A stretch of DNA of 64,000 nt from Streptomyces katrae (lineage in GTDB: Bacteria; Actinomycetota; Actinomycetes; Streptomycetales; Streptomycetaceae): NCBI RefSeq assembly GCF_000717655.1, contig NZ_JNZY01000024.1, positions 62,001 through 126,000 on the forward strand, given 5' to 3'. Under the pieces are notes generated by a model. The model saw only the letters and a program-made list of their open reading frames with translations. It was not told where the DNA came from and ran no database searches. The position numbers and the translations under genes were made by a program. Positions 35,095 through 43,964 of the stretch are shown here, piece after piece. The first letter of the stretch is position 1. The number at the start of each line of letters is the position of its first letter.

Positions 35095-35487
35095 TCATTC
35101 CGCTCTGCCTCGGCCGCCGCGCGTCATGCGGGTGATCAGGACGGAGAGGGCAGAGGTCGCCGCGAGGGTGCTCGCCATGACCAGGACCACGCCGACGGCG
35201 AAGAGGCCGCTGGAGTCGTCCGACCAGTCGTAGTACGAGGCGACGGTCAGACCGGCCGTGGTGCCGAGGACGGCGCTCGCCGCGTGGCCCCGGACGTCCG
35301 CCCACGCCACCGGGGCCGCCAGGCTCAGCACCAGCCCGACCACCTGCCATGCCTCGTACGGGCCCGTCACCGAACCGTCGGGGTGCACGTCGCGGTGCTG
35401 GTCCCAGCCCAGCCAGGCGGCCCATGCGGCGACCGAGACGAGGAACAGGAGCAGAACAGGGGCGGGACTCAGTGGCCTTCGATGCAT
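35095..35487 (-). CDS. Small integral membrane protein, four predicted helices
   Basis: 130-residue protein with four hydrophobic segments (VLLLFLVSVAAWAAWLGW, WQVVGLVLSLAAPVAWADV, AVLGTTAGLTVASYYDW, FAVGVVLVMASTLAATSAL) and an RGGRGRAE tail. The pattern suggests a Streptomyces-specific conserved membrane protein without known function. ATG 35487 is chosen at the start of the first hydrophobic unit; an upstream in-frame start at 35556 would add a Cys-containing stretch. The gene ends head-on into the broken ribonuclease frame. Confidence 0.65.
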   Translation of the reverse strand: MHRRPLSPAPVLLLFLVSVAAWAAWLGWDQHRDVHPDGSVTGPYEAWQVVGLVLSLAAPVAWADVRGHAASAVLGTTAGLTVASYYDWSDDSSGLFAVGVVLVMASTLAATSALSVLITRMTRGGRGRAE

Positions 35488-35628
35488 GACCCCATCGTCC
35501 CGGCCGGCTCCGGAGGCGGGCAGAGCGCAGGTACTCATCCGTGCGTGAGTAGCCACGAGATCTGCCGTCGGAACCCCCTCAGAGGAGCGGGCCGGGACGG
35601 GGACCTGCCCGGCCAGAGGAACGGTGTG

Positions 35629-36180
35629 TCAGGAGGCGGTCTTGGTCGCGCTGGAGACGACGCACTCCTTGTATTCGCTTCCGTTGCCCTTGCCGGTGTA
35701 CGGCGTCGTGGCCTCGGCCTGCTGGGTTCCGCCGGCCTTGACCGTCAGGCTGGTGACCCTGGCCGTGGCGGGGACGGCGTTCGACCCGGGCGCGCCTTCG
35801 AACTTCATGGTGATGTTGTAGGTGTAGCTCAGCGAGCCGCTGTTGGTGACGGTGAGCCGGGCGACGAGGTTCTTGCCCGAGTCGTCCAGGCGGCACTTGT
35901 CGATCTTGATGTCCCGCTCGGCCTTGTTGGCGCTGCTCGATCCGCCCGTCACGGAGGTGGTGCCGGACGAGGTGCCGCTGCTGCTGTCGCTGCCGCCGGT
36001 GGTGCCGCTGCCGCCGGTGGTGCCGGAGGTACCGCTGCTGGAGCCGCCCGAGCTGCCGGAGTGCGAGGAGCTGGAGCCGTGGCCGCCACCGCAGCTGGCG
36101 CCGTGGGAGCCGCGGGCTCCCGTGAGCGCGACGACGGCGATACCGAAGACGGCTATTGCTCGGACATGACGAAGCTTCAC
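35629..36180 (-). CDS. Secreted Ser/Gly-rich protein with a C-terminal beta domain
   Basis: 183-residue exported protein. The N-terminus KLRHVRAIAVFGIAVVALTGARG is a signal peptide, and GASC could be a lipobox or the start of the mature chain. A long Ser/Gly/Thr low-complexity linker spans about residues 32-85. The folded part begins DIKIDKCRLDDSGKNLVARLTVTNSGS and ends SEYKECVVSS, with two Cys likely bonded. It resembles DUF4352-type extracellular beta-sandwich domains of unknown ligand. GTG 36180 is used; a longer frame upstream lacks a ribosome site. Confidence 0.7.
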   Translation of the reverse strand: MKLRHVRAIAVFGIAVVALTGARGSHGASCGGGHGSSSSHSGSSGGSSSGTSGTTGGSGTTGGSDSSSGTSSGTTSVTGGSSSANKAERDIKIDKCRLDDSGKNLVARLTVTNSGSLSYTYNITMKFEGAPGSNAVPATARVTSLTVKAGGTQQAEATTPYTGKGNGSEYKECVVSSATKTAS

Positions 36181-36291
36181 ATTCAATCCCGTTGCAAAGA
36201 GTGATGAGCGAGTAGGGCACCTTGGCAGGCGCACGCCACCTTAATACCGTCTTTATGTCGCCCCGGTCGCACCCATACGGACGGGCCCACC

Positions 36292-36308
36292 TGATCGTGA
36301 CACGATCA
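36292..36308. promoter_or_regulatory. 17-bp palindrome upstream of the secreted Ser/Gly-rich protein gene
   Basis: TGATCGTG-a-CACGATCA is perfectly symmetric and lies 112 bp upstream of the gene at 36180. It is placed for an operator, but could also act as a terminator for the phosphatase gene that ends at 36386 on the same strand. Confidence 0.5.
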
Positions 36309-36385
36309 CGACATACTGAAAACAAGCGGGAACGCGGGCCGCCGACCGCCCTGGACTGCAAGTCTGTGCGCGGGCCCGCCGGTTG

Positions 36386-37105
36386 TCAGATCGAAGCCTC
36401 GCCGGTCAGTGAAGGCACGGCGCACGGACGGAGGACCATGAGCGAGTCTTCCAAGGTCGCCACCACGGCAAAAGGGAACCGGTCGAGCTCAAGACAGAGT
36501 GCGACGTCGTCAGGATGGGCTCCTTGACGCACGCCCTCCGTCAGCTCGGCGGCGGCGCGCGACTCGCCGGCGCGGCGGAGGAACTCAGCTGCATCCGCTC
36601 CGGCGTCGCCGGCCCTCCGGGCGATGTACTGAGCGCACGCCAGGTCTTCGTCGGCGCGCCCGTCTTCGCCGGTGACGACGAACGTGACACTGTCGCACCC
36701 GCGTGTCCGCAGGAGCCGAGCCGTTGCCTCCGCCACCACGAAGCCGGCGCACAGCACCAGCGACGCTTCCTTGACCGCAAGGGCGCCGACCGTCCCTGCC
36801 GTGGTTTTCTGCACGACGGTCCGTCCGCCCAGGTCGATGGACCGCAGCAGGCCGGGTGAGTTGACGGTGTCGAACCCGGGCGCGGGCGGACCGTCCTTGA
36901 GCGCCACCCAATCCGGGTGGCGCGTCTTGAGCGCCAGCGCTTCATCCAGCGACTCGGCAAGAACGATCTTTTCCGCCCCCTGGGCAAAGGCCCAGGGGGC
37001 CACCGTGAATGCGCGCATGACGTCGACCACGACCGCCACGGAGGGGACTTCGACCAGCTCGGCGATGCCAAGGAAACGAGCGTCCATCCGGTCATGATCA
37101 CGCAT
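36386..37105 (-). CDS. ComB-like 2-phosphosulfolactate phosphatase family protein
   Basis: 239-residue protein with ComB-family blocks: [69 protein letters not shown] and [19 protein letters not shown]. In methanogens and some bacteria ComB makes sulfolactate for coenzyme M; actinomycete homologues are common and their substrate is not known. ATG 37105 and in-frame ATG 37087 are both possible. It ends at the 3' side near a palindrome. Confidence 0.82.
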   Translation of the reverse strand: MRDHDRMDARFLGIAELVEVPSVAVVVDVMRAFTVAPWAFAQGAEKIVLAESLDEALALKTRHPDWVALKDGPPAPGFDTVNSPGLLRSIDLGGRTVVQKTTAGTVGALAVKEASLVLCAGFVVAEATARLLRTRGCDSVTFVVTGEDGRADEDLACAQYIARRAGDAGADAAEFLRRAGESRAAAELTEGVRQGAHPDDVALCLELDRFPFAVVATLEDSLMVLRPCAVPSLTGEASI

Positions 37106-37204
37106 GCCCGACCCGGAGCGCCCGGACAGTGGTCCGCATCACATCGACCGTCCCGGAGCGGGGGCCTTCGCCGTGCCAAGCCGCGGAAGGCCCGCCCGGG
37201 GCCG

Positions 37205-37398
37205 CGTGAAGACCCCCGCGGCAGGCCGGGGTCGGGGGCAGCCCGCAGCAGGAGCAGCTCCTTGTAGAGCGGGGCCGTGGCCGCCACCAGCAGGTCCCGC
37301 GCGTCCGGCTCCGGGCGGGACCTCGCCGCGGTCCAAACCGCTCGGGCGACAACGGGTGCGCAGCGGGCATAGCGGCCCTCCCAGAAGCGGGACAGCAC
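37205..37398 (-). pseudogene. C-terminal fragment of a TetR regulator
   Basis: The frame reads SRFWEGRYARCAPVVARAV...DARDLLVAATAPLYKELLLLR, the pattern of the C-terminal ligand/dimer domain of a TetR family subgroup (FW..R......V..A......DA.DLL.A..APLY). The helix-turn-helix part is not present in any frame upstream. It is a decayed remnant next to another remnant. Confidence 0.5.
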
Positions 37399-37424
37399 GC
37401 CGACGGCCGGATCGGCCGGATCAC

Positions 37425-37650
37425 GACGTCAGGGAGATCACCGGTTGCCCGCTGCCCGATCCGCGGTGCCGGCCCCACGCGATCACCGCGGGCCCGGACG
37501 GCGCCCTGTGGTTCACGGAGTGGGCCACTGCGCACATCGGCCGGCTGACCGTGGCCGGAGAGCTGACGCGCTACCCGCTGCCCGCACAGAACTGCGAGCC
37601 CCACGGGCTGGCCTTCACGCCTACAGCCAGGGCGCGCTCCGGGTTGTCCT
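37425..37650 (+). pseudogene. Fragment of a streptogramin (virginiamycin B) lyase-like protein
   Basis: The frame reads REITGCPLPDPRCRPHAITAGPDGALWFTEW (in one stretch from about 37430) and continues AHIGRLTVAGELTRYPLP...CEPHGLAF. ITAGPDGALWFTE...IGR is the beta-propeller blade repeat of Vgb-type lyases. Only about two blades of six or seven remain and no start codon context is visible. Confidence 0.6.
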
Positions 37651-37679
37651 GGGACCCGCTCGCGGCGTCCCCGGCCGCC

Positions 37680-38903
37680 TCAGCCGAGGGTGAGCGGGTG
37701 GTCTGGAGCGAGCGCCCTGGCGATCCGTTCGGCCACCGTGGAGGCGGAGTTACCCTCGGGGGACGAGGGGCCCTTGGTCACGGAGACCGCGATGGACAGC
37801 TCCTGCGTCGGAAGGTAGGCCGAGACGGCCGCGTAACCGGAGAAGGACGGATTCGTCGCGATCCAATCGCGGAGGACCAGGACGCCGAACCCGAAGTGGA
37901 GGGCCTCGGTGTTCTTCCGGCAGTACGGGGCCGGGCACTCCTTGGTCGGGGTGCCCAGGCCGACCGTGCCGGGGTTCAGCTGGGTCCGGAAGGCCTCCTT
38001 CGACAGCAGGGCTCCGGTGCCGATGCCGCGGGCGGAGGTGGCCAGATCGCAGATGTCCCCGGTGAGGACCGCGCCCGGCGCGGTGGTCCACGAGGGGTTC
38101 CAGTAGCTCGACTCCTCGTACGTACCGCGTTCCGAGGTGAAGGCGTGCAGGGCCGGGGCCGGGAGCTCGGGGGTCGCGGAGTTCCTCGTCTCGTGCAGGC
38201 CGAGCGGGTCCAGTACGAGTTCCTGGAGCACCTGGTCGAGGGGCTGGCCGGTGATCTTCTCGAGGGCGGCGCCGAGCAGCTGGAAGTTTTCGTGGGAGTA
38301 GCTGAAGCTCGTGCCCGGCTTGTACCAGAGCGGGTGCCTGCTGGTGATGGCCAGGGTGTCCGCCGGGGTCCACTGGCGGAAGGGCTTGGCCTCGATCTCC
38401 TTGAGGAACACGGGGTCGGTGACGTAGTCGTGAATGCCGGAGGTGGAACTGCCCAGCATGCGCAGGGTGATCTCGTCGGCGTGGGGGACGTCGGGCAGCC
38501 ACTTCGAGAGGGGGTCGTCGAGGCCGACCTGGCCCTCGTCGACGAGGGCGAGCAGTGCGGTGGCCATGTAGACGATGCCGACCGAGCCGGTACGGAAGTG
38601 CATGGCGGGGTCGGCCGGAACTCCGGTCATCGATGTGCCGAGCGCCCCGGTGACGATGTTCCGCTGCCCCGTGGTGACACGGAGGACGACCGAGTTGAGC
38701 CCGAACTCCCGTTGCGCCGCGCGGGCGATGTCGAGGACGCTGGCCGCCTGCCCCGAGGCCGCCTGGGGGGCCGGGGAGCTCACACACTTCCGCGCGGGTG
38801 CGGCGCCGGCTGCGGCCGGAGCGGTCCCCACGCCGAGCGGCAGGACCGCGGCGACCAGAGCGGCAGCGCAGACGCACGCCGTTCGAGAACGCCTCACGTT
38901 CAC
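37680..38903 (-). CDS. Secreted serine-hydrolase (beta-lactamase/DD-peptidase) homologue lacking key catalytic residues
   Basis: 407-residue exported protein of the class C beta-lactamase/DD-carboxypeptidase family. The signal peptide is VNVRRSRTACVCAAALVAAV... The first motif should be SxxK but reads GSVGIVYMATAL (Ser-Val-Gly-Ile), so the general-base Lys is gone. The second motif YxN reads YSHENF. The rest of the fold is intact (DEGQVGLDDPLSKWLPD, ITLRMLGSSTSGIHDY). Either a non-hydrolytic binding role or loss of function is likely. GTG 38903 is used. Monocistronic. Confidence 0.78.
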   Translation of the reverse strand: MNVRRSRTACVCAAALVAAVLPLGVGTAPAAAGAAPARKCVSSPAPQAASGQAASVLDIARAAQREFGLNSVVLRVTTGQRNIVTGALGTSMTGVPADPAMHFRTGSVGIVYMATALLALVDEGQVGLDDPLSKWLPDVPHADEITLRMLGSSTSGIHDYVTDPVFLKEIEAKPFRQWTPADTLAITSRHPLWYKPGTSFSYSHENFQLLGAALEKITGQPLDQVLQELVLDPLGLHETRNSATPELPAPALHAFTSERGTYEESSYWNPSWTTAPGAVLTGDICDLATSARGIGTGALLSKEAFRTQLNPGTVGLGTPTKECPAPYCRKNTEALHFGFGVLVLRDWIATNPSFSGYAAVSAYLPTQELSIAVSVTKGPSSPEGNSASTVAERIARALAPDHPLTLG

Positions 38904-39446
38904 CAGTATGGATCCGCCGCGGGCACCCGGCCCGGCGGGCGGCGCTCGACCGCCGTGCAGCACCGCCCTCCGACCCGCGGAAGGCCGGATCGGGATCCTG
39001 GCGGACTCGTCGATGGCCGGACGGACGGCCCGGCCCAGCCCAGGCCGCGGCGGCCCTCCACGAGCCCTTCGCGTTCGATTCCCCGATAGGCCTGCCCGGT
39101 GGATGGCCGCGCTCGCCGCCGACTGGGAGACGCGCCTGGCGCACATCAAGCGCATCGCCGAGTCGACGGAGGGGCACTGAGATCGGCGTATTGCCGTGAG
39201 CACATGGGCACACCGGGGCCGCCAGGTCAGACCTTCGGCGCCCACATCATCCGCGCCCCGGAGGGAACCCTCACGGTCCGCCCGCCGGGGCGAGGCGACT
39301 CGGCCGTACTCGCCGCGATCCGGTCCCCCGGATCAGGCCTTGATGCCGGGCACCCGAAACAGGCACCTCGCGTGGCGTTCGCCTCATGCACACCACCCTG
39401 ACGGCGCACGCCCGGTGCTTCTGGGGCGACGAGTACGGCCCGACGG
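38904..39446. other. Region without an intact gene; one short remnant
   Basis: At 39095-39180 a plus frame ends WMAALAADWETRLAHIKRIAESTEGH before a stop, similar to C-termini of ArsR-type regulators or SRPBCC-fused proteins, but no matching upstream part is found. Nothing else in the region has motifs or ribosome sites. Confidence 0.35.
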
Positions 39447-40115
39447 TCACGCGACCAGACGCAGCCAGGCCGCCGCGAGCGCTGCGTGGCCGGCCGGTGT
39501 CGGGTGTACGCCGTCCGCGGCGCAGTACTCCGGCCCGGCCGTCGCGGCGAGCTCGGCGAACATGCCGTCGGCGGCGAGCAGATGGGCGCCGTACTTGCGG
39601 GCGAGCTTGCGGACGACCTGGATCTTCGGGTCCAGGTCGGTGCGCCATTCCTCCCGCTCCTTCTCGCCGATGCGCACGCCACCGCCACCGGCCTCGACGA
39701 CCCCGCGGATCGGCAGGAGGAACGGCTCGATGAGTACCAGCTTCGTTCCCGCCTCGGCGAGGGGCGCGAGCAGGCGGTCGTATCCCGCTTCGAACTCCTC
39801 CGCGGGGATCACGTACCCCTTCGGGTCCAGCGTGTGCCAGCCCATGTCGTTGACTCCGACGAGGATCGACACCACGTCCGGACGCGCGTCGAGTACGTCC
39901 GTCTGCCAGCGGGCTTCGAGGTCCATCACCTTGTTGCCCGCGTTCGCGGTGTTCAGCCAGGTCACGGGCCGATCCGGGTACCGGAGTCCCCATTCGCCCG
40001 CGACGCGCAGCGGATAGCCGAACCCGAGACCGTCCTCGCTCTCCAGGCGTTGGCAGTCGGTGATCGAATCGCCGGTGAACATCACGGTGCTTCCCGGCCG
40101 GACAGTGATCGTCAT
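39447..40115 (-). CDS. SGNH/GDSL-family hydrolase
   Basis: 222-residue esterase-type protein without a signal peptide. Block I is FTGDSITD with the nucleophile Ser; the Gly/Asn blocks are NAGNKV and VGVNDMGW; block V is ADGVHPTPAGH with the catalytic Asp and His. Substrates range from lipids to acetylated sugars and cannot be predicted. ATG 40115 is preferred because CAAGGAGCGCAC lies just upstream, whereas ATG 40133 has none. It is on the same strand as the flavin monooxygenase gene and may be its downstream operon partner, with 63 bp between them. Confidence 0.88.
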   Translation of the reverse strand: MTITVRPGSTVMFTGDSITDCQRLESEDGLGFGYPLRVAGEWGLRYPDRPVTWLNTANAGNKVMDLEARWQTDVLDARPDVVSILVGVNDMGWHTLDPKGYVIPAEEFEAGYDRLLAPLAEAGTKLVLIEPFLLPIRGVVEAGGGGVRIGEKEREEWRTDLDPKIQVVRKLARKYGAHLLAADGMFAELAATAGPEYCAADGVHPTPAGHAALAAAWLRLVA

Positions 40116-40178
40116 GTGCGCTCCTTGGACCAAGGTTGAAGAGGGGGAAGGCGGATGGGAACGTTCGTGTTCCGGCGC

Positions 40179-41690
40179 TCAGAAGATTTCCGGACCACCG
40201 AACCAACGGCCGGCGGCCCGCTCGAACGCTTCACGGTCCGGGGTGCGATCCCCTGCCCAGGCGACCGTGCCGTCAGGCCGTACGAGCACGGCACCCAGCC
40301 CGAGGTCGTTCCTCGCCGGACCGGCCACGTACCGTATGCGGCTCTCCCAGCGCATCGCCGAACCGCGCAGGCGTCCGTCGACGGTCAGATCGAGCGCGAC
40401 GCCCCGTCCGTCCTGCATCAGGTCTCCGAGACGCGTGCCGTCCTCGAGACGGAGGTCCGGGGCGTTGCGGCCGACCAGCGGGTGCTCGCTGCCGAGGTCG
40501 TAGCGGACCCACGATCCCGACAGCCTCTCGAACGCGTAGGTCGTTCCGTCACGGGTCCCGATCAGGTCGCGGACCACCCCTTGGATCGCCTGGCCATGCG
40601 CGTCCGGCCGCATGGCCGCCACCTGGGCGCGCGACCAGTCGAGGACCGCTGCGCCGATCGGATGGCGCTCGCCGGTGTACGTGTCGAGGAGCCCCTCCGG
40701 CGCGTACCCGTGCACGGTCGCCGCGAGCTTCCAGCCCAGGTTCACGGCGTCGCCGATGCCGGTGTTGAGTCCCTGCCCGCCCAGGGGCGAGTGGATGTGG
40801 GCGGCGTCGCCGGCGAGCAGGACGCGTCCCTGCCGGTACGTCGTCGTCTGCATCGCCCGGTCGGTGAAGCTCGAGGCGAGCCGGACGTCGCCCACCGTCA
40901 CGTCGGTGCCGGACACGCGGCGCAGAACCCCCTGGAGATGGTCGTGAGTCGGCTGCTGCGAGCGATCGAACGCACCGCCGTCGAAGTCCATCATGCCGAT
41001 GTGCCCTTCGGAGGGCATTCGGATGTACATGCCCGTCGGCGTCAGGTTGAACCCGGGCCGCAGCTGCTCGGTCTCGGTGATGGTCGCATGCATGGTGTAG
41101 CCGGTGAACTGCGGCTCGGTGCCGACGAAGTCGAAGCCCGCGAGCCTGCGGACCGTACTGCGTCCGCCGTCGCAGCCGACGAGCCAGCGCGCCGCGTACG
41201 CGTCCGCGCCGGCTTGCGCGACCACGCCCTCGTCGTTCTGGGCGATGGCCGATACCGTGACGCCGCGCCTGACGTCCACGCCCAGCTTGGCAGCCTGCTC
41301 GGCCAGTACCGCCTCGACCGCTTCGAGATACGTCATCAGGACGTCCGGTGCCGGGCTGGGAAGTCGGAACGGCAGGGCAGCGACGTCGACTTTGGCCGGA
41401 TCGAGCACCATGCCGGCGAAGTGACCGGCGAAACGAGGGGGCGACGCCTCGTCCTCATCGGGGTCCACGGAGACGCCCGAAGCCGTCAGCAGTGGGTGAA
41501 GCATGCCCCGGCGGTAGAACGCCTGGATCGACGCGGCGGACAGGCCGCGCATCCCCAGCGGTTCCGCCTTCAACGGGGAGCCGGGCTCCGGCTCCCGCTC
41601 GAGCACCAGGACCGTACAGCCCGCGAGGCCAAGCTCGCAGGCGAGGAACAAACCGACCGGGCCGGCGCCCACGATCACTACGTCATGCAC
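40179..41690 (-). CDS. FAD-dependent aromatic monooxygenase (PHBH fold)
   Basis: 503-residue class A flavoprotein hydroxylase. FAD motifs are GAGPVG near the start, VGCDGGRSTVR in the middle and LLAGDAAHIHSPLGGQGLN at the second FAD site. The C-terminal thioredoxin-like domain is present. It resembles hydroxylases of polyketide tailoring and antibiotic inactivation (rifampicin or tetracycline type). GTG 41690 follows GGGAGGGGATTTCTC. Upstream on the same strand is a methyltransferase gene, about 215 bp away. A gene remnant of the same family lies at 42640-42875. Confidence 0.88.
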   Translation of the reverse strand: MHDVVIVGAGPVGLFLACELGLAGCTVLVLEREPEPGSPLKAEPLGMRGLSAASIQAFYRRGMLHPLLTASGVSVDPDEDEASPPRFAGHFAGMVLDPAKVDVAALPFRLPSPAPDVLMTYLEAVEAVLAEQAAKLGVDVRRGVTVSAIAQNDEGVVAQAGADAYAARWLVGCDGGRSTVRRLAGFDFVGTEPQFTGYTMHATITETEQLRPGFNLTPTGMYIRMPSEGHIGMMDFDGGAFDRSQQPTHDHLQGVLRRVSGTDVTVGDVRLASSFTDRAMQTTTYRQGRVLLAGDAAHIHSPLGGQGLNTGIGDAVNLGWKLAATVHGYAPEGLLDTYTGERHPIGAAVLDWSRAQVAAMRPDAHGQAIQGVVRDLIGTRDGTTYAFERLSGSWVRYDLGSEHPLVGRNAPDLRLEDGTRLGDLMQDGRGVALDLTVDGRLRGSAMRWESRIRYVAGPARNDLGLGAVLVRPDGTVAWAGDRTPDREAFERAAGRWFGGPEIF

Positions 41691-41904
41691 GAGAAATCCC
41701 CTCCCAGACCTACGGCCGGACGGCCATCCGGCCGTACTTCTGGAAAGGTGCCGGGCCCCACCGACATCGGCCCGACAGTCCCCGATACGCGGCCGACACC
41801 GGCCCGACAGCCACCGGCATGCCACCGACAGCACGGTGCGCCGCCGCCCGATCACCCTTGGCCGAAGTCCTTCGATCGGCAGCCGCTCCAGCTCGCAGGG
41901 CTCC

Positions 41905-42573
41905 TCAGGCGGGGCGCTTGGCCATCACGACCACACCCGGCCCGGTCTGCTCATCTGCGGGGAGCCGGAGTTCGGCGACCGGGCTCAGCCCCGCCTGCTC
42001 TATCAGGTCCACGAGCTGTTCCGGCCGCCACTTGTGCGTCGTCCAACGAACGGATACACCTCCGTACGCCTCGGTGCGCATCAGGTCTTCGTCGCCGACG
42101 TGTGTCGCGGTGATGAAGTGGCCGCCTGGCCTGAGGGCGCGCGCGAACATGGCGAGGACCTGAGGAAGTACGTCGCGCGGAAGGTTGAACAGTGACCACC
42201 ACCCGAGTACGCCGCCGAGGGAGGCTTCTCCGAGGTCGAGGTCGGTGGCGGAGGCAACGCTGAAGCGGCAGTGCGGATGCAGCCGGCGGGCGTTTTCGAT
42301 CATGCGGGGCGAGAGATCGACCCCGGACACGTCGAGTCCGCGTTCGGCGAGGTAGGCGGTCACCGTTCCGGGTCCACAGCCGACGTCCAGGACGGGCCCG
42401 AGCTCGCTCACGGTGTCGGCGAAGGCATCGATCGAGGCCTTGAGCCATGGATGGCGACGGATGTCGCCGATTCCGGTCGTCACCACCATGTGGGCGTAGT
42501 TGTCGGCCACCCGGTCATAGGAATCCCGGACCACGTCGAGATCGGCTGGACGGTCGATACGGTGTGCGCGCAT
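41905..42573 (-). CDS. Class I SAM-dependent methyltransferase
   Basis: 222-residue methyltransferase with motif I VLDVGCGPGTVTAYLAERG, then VSGVDLSPRMIENAR, SVASATDLDLGE and FARALRPGGHFITATHV. The protein begins VVRDSYDRVADNYAHM as in many small-molecule methyltransferases. ATG 42573 is chosen because the frame upstream belongs to a different gene's antisense. It precedes the flavin monooxygenase and could act with it on one substrate; the 215-bp gap argues against a tight operon. Confidence 0.83.
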   Translation of the reverse strand: MRAHRIDRPADLDVVRDSYDRVADNYAHMVVTTGIGDIRRHPWLKASIDAFADTVSELGPVLDVGCGPGTVTAYLAERGLDVSGVDLSPRMIENARRLHPHCRFSVASATDLDLGEASLGGVLGWWSLFNLPRDVLPQVLAMFARALRPGGHFITATHVGDEDLMRTEAYGGVSVRWTTHKWRPEQLVDLIEQAGLSPVAELRLPADEQTGPGVVVMAKRPA

Positions 42574-42639
42574 CAGCCAACGATACGAGGCCGATCTCGG
42601 TTCCGGCAGTACAGCCGGTGGAACCGAAGATCTTCCGGA

Positions 42640-42875
42640 ACCACGGACGGCCGGGTCCCACCGCAGGGCGGCGGCGACCAGGCCTTCGAGGGCCCCGCGA
42701 GGCACTTCGCCGCCGTTCGCCAGCCCGTCGAAGACCGGTCCGTACCGACTACACCGCTCCCCTCGTACGCGGTCGACCGCATCGCACTGCTCGGCGACGC
42801 GGCGCACGCGATGGCTCCCCACCTCGGGCAGGGCGCCTTTCAGACGCTGGAGGATGCGGTCAACCACGCCCCGCA
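42640..42875 (+). pseudogene. Fragment of an FAD-dependent monooxygenase
   Basis: The plus frame reads VEDRSVPTTPLPSYAVDRIALLGDAAHAM (from about 42729) then APHLGQGAFQTLEDAV, which is the second FAD-binding segment of PHBH-type monooxygenases. No first FAD motif and no continuation are found. It is a remnant, possibly of an older copy on the opposite strand to the intact monooxygenase. Confidence 0.6.
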
Positions 42876-42897
42876 GGGCCACGGTGGCCTGGGCCGT

Positions 42898-43836
42898 TCA
42901 GCGCGGCATCACCCACCTCGGGGCCCAGGTGCCGGCCGCGGCGTGGTCGCCGGTTGCCGTGGCGGCGAGGTGGGCGCGCAGGGTGGCCAGCGCCGGGTGG
43001 GGGTTGTCGCGGTGCCACAGGAGCGAGTGCGGGTAGACGGGTGTCGGATCGGTCACCGGGATGCGGCGCAGGCCGTGGTCGGCGGGCCAGACGAGGCGGG
43101 TGTGTTCGCCCATGAACGTGGCCAGGGCCGGGGTGTCGGCGACGGTGTCGAGGAGCGCGTCGGAGCCGAAGTTGGGGCCGGTCGCCTCGATGGCGAGGCC
43201 GAACTCGGCGACGAGGTCGTCGTAGTAGGCGGCCCACTCGGTACCGGGGACGATGCCGGGCATCCAGATCCGGTGCCCGGCGAGCTGAGCGAGGGGCACC
43301 GACCGGGCACCCGCCAGCGCGTGGGCGGGGCCGGTGAGGAGCTGGAGCGGCTCGTCGAGGACCCGGACGGATTCGATGTCCTCGGGAAGGGGCCGGCCGG
43401 GCGCGGCGACGGCGCGGAAGGAGGCGTCGATCTCACCGGACCGGATGGCGGCGACGGCCGTCTGGATGTCGGACAGCATGAGCACGTCGAGGTCGATCTC
43501 GGGATGCGCTCGGTGGAAGCCGCGCATCAGGCCCGACGGTGCGACGCGCGAGGCGATCACGTCGACGCGCAGTGGACGGTGCCCGGTCCGTACGGACGCG
43601 GCCGCGCGCTCGGCGACACGAATCAGTTCGCGGGCGTGGGGCAGGAATGCCTGCCCGTCGATGGTGAGCTCGGCGCCGCGCGGGGTGCGGGTGAACAGGC
43701 GCACGCCGAGGTTGCGCTCCAGCGTGGCGATGCGTTTGGAGACGGCCTGCTGGGTGATCGCCAGCTCGGCGGCTGCCTCCTGGAACTGCCCCGCGTCGGC
43801 GGCGGCGACGAAGGTCCGGACGGTGTCGAGGTCCAT
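42898..43836 (-). CDS. LysR family transcriptional regulator
   Basis: 312-residue regulator. The winged helix-turn-helix occupies residues 1-60 (MDLDTVRTFVAAADAGQFQEAAAELAITQQAVSKRIATLE), followed by a periplasmic-binding-like effector domain. It is divergent from an MFS efflux gene with a dyad in between, the classic LysR arrangement, so it probably controls that transporter. Inducer unknown. Confidence 0.9.
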   Translation of the reverse strand: MDLDTVRTFVAAADAGQFQEAAAELAITQQAVSKRIATLERNLGVRLFTRTPRGAELTIDGQAFLPHARELIRVAERAAASVRTGHRPLRVDVIASRVAPSGLMRGFHRAHPEIDLDVLMLSDIQTAVAAIRSGEIDASFRAVAAPGRPLPEDIESVRVLDEPLQLLTGPAHALAGARSVPLAQLAGHRIWMPGIVPGTEWAAYYDDLVAEFGLAIEATGPNFGSDALLDTVADTPALATFMGEHTRLVWPADHGLRRIPVTDPTPVYPHSLLWHRDNPHPALATLRAHLAATATGDHAAAGTWAPRWVMPR

Positions 43837-43852
43837 GCCCGTACCCTACGAG

Positions 43853-43869
43853 CACAACCATCGGTTGTG
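43853..43869. promoter_or_regulatory. LysR-type operator between lysR and MFS genes
   Basis: CACAACC-atc-GGTTGTG is a perfect 7-bp inverted repeat 17 bp upstream of the LysR start. It contains a LysR-like dyad, and TGTGGTTGT recurs at 43880-43888. Confidence 0.65.
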
Positions 43870-43964
43870 GCTGAGGGCCTCTGTGGTTGTTTGATCCCAG
43901 GGGACGGTTCTCGCTTTGATGTTTCCGGTCGCGGATCGGTTGTGCGGGCGAGGGGCATCGGACC

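Noticed and set aside
39095-39180. ArsR/SRPBCC-like C-terminal remnant
   Set aside because: Too short (under 30 residues) to support a separate feature.
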